Part shown: positions 1 to 8,832 of the stretch, piece by piece | Position numbering within the stretch: the stretch's first letter is position 1 | Layout of the letters: each line of letters starts with the position of its first letter | Assembly: GCF_000182925.2 (NCBI RefSeq) | Contig: NC_026502.1 | Coordinates: forward strand, 3,410,001-3,474,000 | From: Neurospora crassa OR74A | Lineage: Eukaryota > Ascomycota > Sordariomycetes > Sordariales > Sordariaceae | DNA length: 64,000 nucleotides | Direction of reading: 5' to 3' | The notes under the pieces: generated by a model | Database searches by the model: none | What the model saw: only the letters and a program-made list of their open reading frames with translations | What the model was told of the DNA's origin: nothing | Made by a program: the position numbers and the translations under genes

Positions 1-110
1 ATTTCTTCCCGAATCCGGCTTCCCTCTCAGTCTCGGATAATTGATGTCGACTGGCTGGCCCGGCGTGTCTTCGTCCCAACCTCCAGCTCCAATCCCAGTT
101 TTTCATCTCT

Positions 111-720
111 TCACTTGGCCAGCGGATTAGCATGCACCGTAACCCTTTCGATTCTCACCTCCTCCTTGATCCGATTCTTCTTATCCACCTCCAATCCCTC
201 CAGCTTTGCCAGCGTCTGCAAGCTCTCGTCTCCAATCAACTTCCCGAACACCGTGTTCAGCCCGTCCAGATGCGGGGCCTTGTCGAACAAAATGAAGAAT
301 TGAGATCCGTTGGTGTTGGGCCCCTTGTTGGCCATGCTGACGATGCCCCGCTCGTTGTGTCGCAGCACTGGCCGGATCTCGTCTTCGAAGGTCGGGCCGT
401 AAATGGACCGGCCGCCCTTGGGGTTCTCGGGCGGGGAAGGGTTGGCGGGTGCGCCGGTTTGCACCATGAAGGAGGGGATCATACGGTGGAAGGGGGAAGC
501 GTTGTAGTATCCGGAGGCGCAGAGTGCTAGGAAGTTCTGCGAATTGGGGGAGGAGAGGGTTAGTTTGTGAGTGCCTTTGCGCGTGGGTGGGTGGAGAGAG
601 GAAGGGGAAGGGGAAGGGGAAGGGGATGGGATCGAGACGTACTTCTGCTGTTTTGGGGACGCTTTCGCAAAAGATCTCAATCTTGAGATCGCCGAGTGTT
701 GTGTGGAGTGTTACAGACAT
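111..720 (-). CDS. cyp10: Cyclophilin-type peptidyl-prolyl isomerase, PPIL3/Cyp10 class
   Basis: Two exons (643..720 and 111..536) around a 106-nt intron with a GTACGT donor give 167 aa, the normal size of a single-domain PPIL3 cyclophilin. These enzymes catalyse cis-trans isomerisation of proline bonds, and PPIL3 is found in spliceosomes, so a nuclear mRNA-splicing role is likely by family. The protein opens MSVTLHTTLGDLKIEIF and carries the catalytic FHRMIPSFMVQTG (active Arg), NTNGSQFFI and LDGLNTVFGKL motifs. The cyclosporin-binding Trp of CypA is His here (PHLDG), as in human PPIL3, so weak drug sensitivity is expected. An unspliced reading of the first exon quickly goes out of frame, which supports the intron. 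The gene diverges from the arrestin-like gene across about 2.2 kb. Confidence 0.93.
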
Positions 721-2893
721 GGTGGTGGGTGTAGATCTTTCTTCTCTGGCTGGTTCAATGGTTGATGGGTTGTTCTTGTTTGGGTTGTGATGTTTGGTCA
801 ATTGGTCTGGAATTGTTGTGTGACGTGCAGTTGGTTGCTACTGCGGAACCGAATTGCCTGCGGCACTGCACCACAAGTGGAAGCCTGCCGGCGCCAAGCG
901 CTTGTGGTTAGGTGGGCGGTTGCCGGGGGGGCCGCTGATGGGGGGGGGGGGGGGGGGGGCTGGACTGGACCTGAAGGCCGGGCGGGCGGGATCTGATTGA
1001 TCGGGCTGATTTCCCTGGGCTTGCTTTCCATTGCATGCAGCAGCTGGAAGCTTTGACCATACCAGCCCTATCGGCCGCCTGGCCCCTTGGCCCTTGCTTG
1101 CCATGCCGCTGCCTGCTGAAAGAGGCATAAACAACCTGACCAACTCTCCCTGCACTTGTTTCAGTCTATCATGGCCCAATGTCTCACTACTCAAGTGGGA
1201 ATACTGGTCTGGATGCGCAAAGGGATCAAGGACGTCATGGTAGTCAGGCACCGACCTGAAACGGCCCGCGCTGATGATCTGATGATGAATGGTTGAGTTT
1301 CCTGAATTCATTGTGGACTAGGTACTGAGGTCAAGTTTAAGAGTGGAAGTCAACGGGGAAAGAGTAACAAGTTCCAAGGTTGGACATGTGGGAATCCGGG
1401 TTGAAGAACTGAACTGAGATGGGGTAATCGAGTGCTATATTACACGTACACTAGGTGTATACTGTGTAGAGATTGGTATGTAACTTTGATCTTGATCTTG
1501 AAGAGAACTGGATCTGAAAGTTGAGATGGACGCTCATCATGTCAGTCGGAGCTCACCTCAACTTCCACTTCTCCACTTTGACTGTCCATCCCGCCTGTTC
1601 CCCTGGTCAGCTACACTACCACCAAGAAAAGAAAGCTGAAGGATGCTAACGCTGTAACAGTGCAGCCTTGCACATGTTCGGTTAGTGACCGCCATCCGCG
1701 TTCCCCACCGCCCAAGGAAGGGGGGCCCTTGAGGTTGGGGATAATCCTCGGTGACGTTCCGAGGACCAGGCACTTTCTTCCTTCAGCTTTCCATCCTCCG
1801 GGCCTCCCTCTACACTACTATCTCTTCAGATCCACACTTAGTCCTGGTCATATCCGGCTAACGGCTCTTGACGTCGTACCCTGACCGAAAAGTTGAGAGT
1901 TCGTTGAGCTTGTCAGTCATTCGCAAACTGAAGCTCCCGTCTTTTCTTCTAGCCGCGACTGTCCTTGGCGCCTGCCGGCCTCGCATCTTGTCACACCTAT
2001 CCTTTTCCCCTCCCTCCTACGGGCAACCCTCCAGCCCGGGAATTCACTTATCAATCGACAGCATCCATCATCTGACGTGGTGTTTTGCCGTTCCGATACC
2101 TCGCTACCCAGCTAATACGACCTCCTGCCGCGATTGGCCCCTCCATACACTGTTGACGGACAAGGCGACCCGTCTTCAAAGCTGACTGACTATATCGATC
2201 CCGTCATAGGGCCCTCACATTTGCCCTCAACTTGGACGACGACCACTTCTCTTCGGCCCCCAACGCCGCCGGACACCAGAGGGCTTTCCCGCGCCCTAAC
2301 GTGCCTGAGCAAACGCTGCACCAACAACGGCGGTTGTGCGAGCGTACCGCTTGGCCGTCTAGTCGAACTGGGTTTCTTTAGTCTACCTACCTAGGCTTGC
2401 GGTCAACAAACAGTTGGCTGAGTGTAGCGTTCACCTTCCGCCATCCGCTCACTAGTCGAGGAATGTTAAGCCCACGATACTTGTCCAACTAGTCTGTTCT
2501 GTCCGTCTCACCAATTTCACGACGACGCCTCTTTCCCCTTGCCAAAGCATAAGCGACGACATTGCCTACCCACAACTGCACCACAGCGACAACGCGCGTC
2601 AATTGCGACCTTGCATTTGCCTTCGATAACTCCGGACGGGATGCAGTAACCCTGCAAGCGAACCCCCAGCCTTATCGATACAAACATTCGCGATCGCCAG
2701 GGGCCAGAAGTGGTCATTTCGTTCCAAGCGCTACCAAGCCCCTCATTCGCGACTCCGTCGACTGCCCAGTTGTGGCACGGCGAAGCCGGTCTCTACAACA
2801 CGTTCATGATCCGCTCGTCATCTTCGACCATATCCTCACTGTCAACACGACGAACCTGTTCCGAACAACTTCGCACCCGGCGCTAACGGCACC
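721..2893. other. Divergent intergenic region between cyp10 and arrestin-like gene
   Basis: No convincing gene. It must hold the cyp10 promoter at its left and a long 5' leader and promoter of the arrestin-like gene at its right. Open frames here (for example 2562..2897) have no recognisable domains and overlap the presumed leader. A 20-nt G run lies at 940..959. Confidence 0.6.
940..959 (+). repeat. Homopolymer G20
   Basis: Twenty consecutive G residues directly upstream of cyp10, in a G-rich context (other G6 and G4 runs nearby). Could form G-quadruplex DNA; the length is probably polymorphic. Confidence 0.9.
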
Positions 2894-4232
2894 ATGAATG
2901 CATTAGTTGCCCAATATGCTCCGGCCACGGTGAGGATATCGGGACCACCCAACAGCAGCTTTCTGGTGGGCTACCCCGGTATCTCTGCCACGTTGGTGAG
3001 TTTTCTTCCCGTTTGCGCGGACGTCGCCGATGCTAACTTGCGCTCTCATAGCCAAGAATAGTAGGGAAAGTCGAGATCCGACCAAGCGCTGGCTTTTCCG
3101 CACCCGTCAGCGTATCCATGGTGCGCATCTGCCTCCAGCGACGAGAAACCATACACCCTGCTGCCGAGAGCATGGCGAAACGACATCTCGGCACACCGCG
3201 ACGCGAAACCGTGGACCTGGTGGGCAAAGAGGTGCTGCTATTCCGGTGTGTATCGGGGAAAGAGGCGGAGAGCGTAATAGCAATGGACCTGCCGTTCCAG
3301 ATATTTATACCCTATGGCCGGGGAGGAGAGGAAATAAATCGTCGAATTCCGCCTGCGAGCTTGCAACTGCCCAGCCGAATCGCCGAAACATACTACGAGC
3401 TCGTGGTTACTGTCCAACAAGGCCAAAGCACACAAAACAGATACACCTTCCCCATACCAATACAGCGATACGATACCCTTTCGACATTTGGAATGTACAA
3501 CCGGCCCGAAAGCAAGGTTGTCACGGCGGATAGCATCGTGACCTTGGGCATCTCACTACCAAAATGGAGCTATGGGCCATTAGATCCAATAACAGTCTTT
3601 ATCAAGCTGGCCCCAAATCCGGACATGATGAACAAGGCAAAAAAGGTTACGATAAATAAGATAACATTGGCCATCGAGGAGGAAATCACATTCAACCCCG
3701 AGGGCGACGAACCAACCAAGAAAGTCAACAAGATCGCAAAGCACACACAACCAGTAGGGGTCAAGTTGACCGAGACCGGCTATGTCACAAACTTGGGGCT
3801 TGTCTTTCCGGCGCGAGATCTACGAGACCCCGACGGCATTGTCAAGCGCGGAAAACCCGGGTTTCCCATGTACGAAGTTACGAGCTTTACGACGTCATCA
3901 ACATTGTACAAGATTGAGTTCTTTTTGAGCATAAAAGTGAGTTGAGCAACTGAAAACATCAGACAGATCGGTCACTTATACCTCCACAGGCACACATGAA
4001 CTCTGCAAGGGACATAACTCTACGACAACCGATCGTTATTTGCCCAATGGACCAGCAAGCGTGTAGGGATGAGATGGACGCGATTGAGCAAGCAGCAAAG
4101 GATGCATCCAAGGTCGACCCAAACAATCCGATGCTCCCGGACCGAGTCATTGTCCGATCCAACGAGCGAGATGCGATACGGCATCTCGGGCTTTGCGAGG
4201 TGGGAGGAGTGAAGAAGATGCTGATCGAGTGA
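2894..4232 (+). CDS. Arrestin-fold (alpha-arrestin-like) protein
   Basis: Three exons (2894..2995, 3052..3936, 3990..4232) encode 409 aa. Intron 1 (56 nt, GTGAGT, branch GCTAAC, CATAG) and intron 2 (53 nt) both fall between codons. The layout fits a two-lobed arrestin: an N-terminal beta lobe with the VRICLQRRET and LVGKEVLLF strands, the DLPFQIFIP segment, then a C-terminal lobe with PIQRYDTLSTFG, KWSYGPLDPITVFIKL and a final LRQPIVICP strand. In fungi such proteins usually adapt Rsp5-type ubiquitin ligases to membrane cargo. I see no PPxY motif, so a different partner or function is possible. The start is the first ATG in frame after a stop-rich leader and has a good context (GGCACCATG). 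The tail after the last strand is acidic. Family assignment is moderate; the gene model is good. Confidence 0.8.
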
Positions 4233-5198
4233 ATGGAACCCGATGACCGGCAACTGGCATGTTGTCGGTGCGATAACGCCGTCCACGGAATCCGGGGTCA
4301 GAGTAGAACACCCCGTCCATCGAGAAGAGAGGAGGCCGCCCGACAAACACCGGGAAATTTGGGGTCGAACAGCCAACGTGGCGTTGAAAAGAGTGCTGTC
4401 ACACACCATCATCATGCTGTACGGCCGTGACCTTGACTAGGGTCGATAGCCTACTAGCACAGGGTACGATCAAATAAATACGTGATGGAAGTACTCGACG
4501 GTCCGCGGCGACTCTTCGAGCGGCACTTCGGGAGAATACGGAGTGCCCTGAAGAGCACTGCTATTGTTGAGCCGGGACGAACATTGAAGGTTCCCATTTG
4601 GAACATCTTCCACCGACAGGCTGGTATCAGATTCGGCATGCTTATGGGTTTGTTTCTATTCCCACGACTGTCAAGTATGTTGGAAGGGGCAACTTAGGCG
4701 GGTGCTTTCGGGGCGTTGCTCGGTGACATGTTGCGGGGGTTCTTGGGTTTTTCTGGTATGATAACTTAATCGGAGGATATACCGGGGCTAGAACGGCAGG
4801 TCGATAAAGGGACAAAGATCATAATGACTAGGGTGACAATTTTCTACTTCTTATAAAGTGGGTGGGAACACAACGGTGGCATTGTTGTCAAAGGGATATA
4901 CGAGTCTTTTGATAATCATGGAGGCTGTCAATGAGACGTTGGGCGGATGTGTACGTTTATTAGTTTCAGAGGCAAGCAATGGCAAGCCAGCCAGTCACAT
5001 CAGATAACTTTATTGGCGTATGGTGTTGGAAGGCGTTCAGGTAGCGGAATGAAGAGGGTTGATGAAACAGACACAGACCCTTCCTTGAATGTGACATCAT
5101 TGAGGCTTTGCGGTGGATCCAAGAACATACGTTTGACAAAAAGGAGGTACTACAGTGACCAGCGAGAAATACCAAAGACAATGCAAGGAAAGACCAGC
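4233..5198. other. Spacer between arrestin-like gene and tRNA gene
   Basis: No gene seen. An AATAAA at 4473..4478 could serve 3' end formation of the arrestin-like gene. Small open frames show no protein-like features. Confidence 0.5.
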
Positions 5199-5205
5199 AA
5201 AAAAA
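5199..5205 (-). terminator. Pol III oligo-T terminator of tRNA-Leu
   Basis: Seven T residues on the minus strand, 11 nt beyond the 3' end of the tRNA gene, fit an RNA polymerase III stop. Confidence 0.8.
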
Positions 5206-5216
5206 GATATTTGCGT

Positions 5217-5317
5217 TGACAAGGACGAGATTCGAACTCGCGAGGTTTCCCATTGCGGTTTCAAGTTAATCATTAGATAACCTAAACACAACGCCTTAAC
5301 CACTCGGCCACCTTGCC
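5217..5317 (-). tRNA. tRNA-Leu(UAG) with a 22-nt intron
   Basis: On the minus strand, acceptor GGCAAGG pairs with CCUUGUC (one G-U) and is followed by discriminator A, typical of tRNA-Leu. The D arm is GCC/GGC around GAGUGGUUAA. The anticodon stem is UUGUG/CGCAA with loop UU-UAG-G and C38. The variable arm GGG-AAA-CCU and the T arm GCGAG-UUCGAAU-CUCGU complete the fold. An intron at 5259..5280 sits at the canonical 37/38 site and contains CUAA, which can pair with UUAG of the anticodon, as pre-tRNA introns do. Total length is 101 nt. A tRNA-Ser reading fails because discriminator A is wrong for Ser and the anticodon stem would not form. The gene lies 304 bp from SEN54, one of the subunits needed to remove this intron. 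Confidence 0.9.
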
Positions 5318-5621
5318 TAGTGAGCTTGTTGAAAGGTTAAGCCGTGCTTAGCTCTTTATGTACACTACTACGTAGAGTACGTGGCAGGCAGCTATGGAGT
5401 ACCTAAGTTTCACAAGTCAACTAACGGATCCACTTTATTTTTCGACTTCATGCAGAACTTCCTTACTTGTGCCTTTCTCATTCAAAACTTCCTCACTTTA
5501 ACACAACACACGACTGACACATTTTCACCAACCTGAAAGATAAACCAAAAATCAAGGCGACAACCCTACCCAGTAGAGCACCATTACCAACCAATAAACT
5601 ACACACAGAACAACAGCCAAG

Positions 5622-7295
5622 ATGCCTCTAGACGACGACCTAGAAGATAACCCCTCCCTCGTCCCTCCTCCCTCCACCACCACCACCTCCAGCAACGCGA
5701 CCGGAGATGCTGCCACCATGATGGACGAAGTCGAAGAAGCCGAAGACGCACCCACCGCCGACTTCCGCCTTTTTGCCTCTACCTACTCCAAGACCAAAAA
5801 CATCAGCGCGCAAACCATCCGCAAGGGCGAAAAGGACTTTGAGTCGCACGGCACGCGCGCGCAAGCATCCGCGCTCGACGCCAGTCGCGACGCTATGCGC
5901 GATGTTCTGAGTTATACCCGCGTGCACAATACCAAATCGGCCTCGGGGTGGTGCAGGGGTTGGTATTTTCCTGATTGGTGGAAGGACTGGCCGGAGGATT
6001 GGGAGCAGCAGAAGTTGACGAAGAGGGGAAAAGAGGGAGCGGGGGAGGATGATGAGGAGGAAAAGGACAGGAAACTACCGCCGCTGCATGTGCGAGATCG
6101 CGTGGTGCTTCTGGAACATACTAATGTGGCTAGCCAGAGTCTCGGCAGGGCGGTCACGGGCTTGCCTAAGGATAGGCCGGCGAGGGGAAGGGAGTGGTTG
6201 TTACCTGAGGAAGCGCTGTATCTGGTAGAGAGAGGGAGTTTGGATCTGTGGTGGCCTACGAAGGGGATCGAGGAGGTTTTTCCTGCTGATGGATCGGTGC
6301 CGGCTGCTGCGGCTGCTACTACTTCTGCCAAGGGAGAAGGAGAACAACGAACCGAGGAGGACGAGGAGGATGATGACGAGTACAAATACGGCTTGCCACT
6401 GTCCCTCCAGGCAGCATATGCTCTGCTCATCGGCGAAGACGGAGAAAGAGGCAAAGTCAGCTTGCAAAAGTTCCAAGTCTTCAGCCACCTGAAACGAGCA
6501 GGCTACAACGTCATCCGGGCACCGACCAACCCTCTTCCTGTCCAAGAGGACACTCAACTCACGACAACAACACAACCAGCATCCAAGCCCATATCCGTCA
6601 CAGAATGGCTCATCTCCTGCCTACCCCAATCGAAATCTTCCCCCACCGATCCCCCGCCTTACGGCCCTCTCGTCCCGCCAGGCTTCTACCGCTCTTACAA
6701 CACCATCTACAACTACCTCTCTCTCCGCCCCTCGAGCACGAGCAGTAGCGCCTCTCCCACCGCCGACAACCAGCCTCAGAAGCCCCAATCTCCAGAGTCT
6801 GATGAGTCTGATTCCGGTTCCGACTCACCCTACAAAATCCACTACCACGTGTACAAAGCCTCCACAAAATTCACTCGCACCCGCCCCCCGCCCCCGGACT
6901 TTTACATCAGCGTCATCTCCGCAAAGGACACGTCCATCCCCACCCTCTCCGAGATCTCTAGTCTGCTCGCCTCTGCACCCGCCGATCTCCCCAAGGCGGA
7001 ATGGCTTGCGGGAGGCCCGGCAAGGCTTTATGCTCGCTTGAAACATGGCTACAGGAATGTCTTGCTGGCGGTGAATGATCATGGGGTGATCAACTATATG
7101 AGGTTTGCGGAGGGCGGGTTTGCGAAGGAGGAGTTGTTTAGGAATTATGATATGAGGGTGAGTGGAGGACCGAGAAGGGGTGGCGGAGGAGGAGGGAAGA
7201 AATCCGGGAACAATAATGGTAGGGGAAGTAGAGGAAGGGGAGGAGGAAGGGGTGGTGGAAGGGGTGGAAGGGGAGGGCGAGGTAGGGGGAATTAG
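5622..7295 (+). CDS. sen54: tRNA-splicing endonuclease subunit Sen54
   Basis: A single exon of 557 aa. Sen54 is a structural, non-catalytic subunit of the Sen2-Sen34-Sen15-Sen54 endonuclease that cuts pre-tRNA introns. The N-terminal Sen54 domain covers roughly residues 45-140: after RKGEKDFE there is an A-rich helix, then the hallmark GWCRGWYFPDWW. It continues through GREWLLPEEALYLVERG and the SLQAAYALLIG / LQKFQVFSHLKRAGYNVIR helices. An acidic insert (EEDEEDDDE) and a Ser/Pro-rich linker separate this from a C-terminal nuclease-like fold (YKIHYHVYKAS, FYISVISA, LLAVNDHGVINYMRF). The last about 43 residues are an RGG/GRG tail, an unusual RNA-binding-like extension. The start ATG (GCCAAGATG) follows an AC-rich leader. 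Convergent with the next gene. Confidence 0.92.
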   Translation: MPLDDDLEDNPSLVPPPSTTTTSSNATGDAATMMDEVEEAEDAPTADFRLFASTYSKTKNISAQTIRKGEKDFESHGTRAQASALDASRDAMRDVLSYTRVHNTKSASGWCRGWYFPDWWKDWPEDWEQQKLTKRGKEGAGEDDEEEKDRKLPPLHVRDRVVLLEHTNVASQSLGRAVTGLPKDRPARGREWLLPEEALYLVERGSLDLWWPTKGIEEVFPADGSVPAAAAATTSAKGEGEQRTEEDEEDDDEYKYGLPLSLQAAYALLIGEDGERGKVSLQKFQVFSHLKRAGYNVIRAPTNPLPVQEDTQLTTTTQPASKPISVTEWLISCLPQSKSSPTDPPPYGPLVPPGFYRSYNTIYNYLSLRPSSTSSSASPTADNQPQKPQSPESDESDSGSDSPYKIHYHVYKASTKFTRTRPPPPDFYISVISAKDTSIPTLSEISSLLASAPADLPKAEWLAGGPARLYARLKHGYRNVLLAVNDHGVINYMRFAEGGFAKEELFRNYDMRVSGGPRRGGGGGGKKSGNNNGRGSRGRGGGRGGGRGGRGGRGRGN

Positions 7296-8832
7296 ACTTG
7301 GGGGGAATGGATGATGATCGAGGTGGACTGATTGAGGTTGAGTTAAGAATTACTCGCCTCGAGGTTGTTGCAAAGTGCTGTATCATAGAAAGACTATACC
7401 CGAGTTAGGCAGACAAAGCATTAGAGAAAAGCTAGAATGACAGGTCCATGTCAACAATCCTCACTGACGAAAAAGTCGAAGCCTCTGATTGTCCGAAACA
7501 AACCTTTTACAGACTCACAACAAGCACAAAAGTTCATCAAGGAGCATACATAATCTCACGAAGCTCCAGAAGGATATCGCGCAATCTCATCATTTTGATC
7601 TAGTATCGAGCCTTCTTTAGCCCATCACAAACTCCTTGCAATGCTATCCACTTGTCAAGCTACCTCATCCCTTCCTTTTTGTCTTCCCTCATTCTACTTC
7701 CCTCACACTCTTTTATTTCCTATCGTGTTCCCTTCCCTTTTCTCCCTTTCTATCAGTGTTCCATCCCCAAAACTGAACTGATCAAAAACTGCTACTACAT
7801 GTAACGAAAGCAAAACTTTTCTGCATACTTTTTAAGAAAATGTAGATGAAAACGATGATGCTGATAAGCGCCTGACCTGACCTAGCCTGACCTGGACCAA
7901 ACTAAACCACAACCGACCCAAACTAAACTTTCTTAATCTGAAGATTTGAGAATGGCAAAACGCAAACTCAAATGATGGAAGGAAACGGGTATTTTGAAAC
8001 GAACGCAACCTTGGATGAAGCAAAAACAAACAAACCCAAAACGGAGAAAAAAGAGAAAAGAGACAGACAAAATAGTAAGAAAGATAAGAGAAGACGAAAT
8101 AAAATACTACCTGACTGACACCATGCTAACCTATCTATGTTGGTGCGGATCAACTTTTCCCTCCATACGGAACCATAACCCATTGAGATGCTTGGTGGTG
8201 GTATTTGGCGCACGAAAAAAAAACCCAGTGACTCTGTTTTTTTTTTTCTCTTTCCCATGCAGTGACCGAGTAGTCATCCGCAATCGTAAAGCCATCCACT
8301 GGTGTTATCGGTGGTGTAGCCTTGGATCGCGGCCCTGGTAAACTGATCGCGCTTCTTCTTCTTCTTCTTTCTTGTTGTGGTGAACACGGAGGATATCCAC
8401 GAGTTTGTGGCTGACTTCCTGCCCAAGCAATCAAGCCTAGGTAGAGAGCACGGTCGACCCAAAGCCCCTCTCCCCGTGCATGAATGCAAGGCCCGTCAAT
8501 CGAGGTTGACTTTTTCCGACGCGAGGCAACTCTCTCTTTTCACCCCTCCTTCATTTTTTTCCATCTTCGTGAATCCATCCCCTGAATTTTCCTTTCCCCC
8601 TTCTCTAATACTCCAGCTCATTGAAAAAAACAAACTGAAGCTCCTACGTATTCTCAACATTACTCACTCACACATGCATTCACTCATTTACTCCCCCAAG
8701 CTCCTCCTTTTCTATCCTCCTTCCACCTGCTGCTTTTCAACCCCTTCCCCATCTCCCCCCTCTTTCTCTCTCTCTCTCTCTCTCTTTTCCTTCCCTCCAA
8801 CTCCCCCCCCCCCCCCCCCTAAACGAATTAGT
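7296..8832. other. Convergent 3' spacer, pyrimidine-rich
   Basis: Lies between the 3' ends of sen54 and the duplicated-domain gene. It holds no supportable gene. It contains several poly-T/CT stretches, a (TC)n run at 8765..8784 and 17 consecutive C at 8803..8819. A 283-aa open frame over 8377..9228 is low-complexity and antisense to a real gene. Confidence 0.6.

Noticed and set aside
5217-5317. Reading the tRNA as tRNA-Ser(UGA) from ACTTGAAAC
   Set aside because: That segment lies in the intron; the anticodon stem, discriminator A and anticodon-intron pairing fit Leu(UAG).
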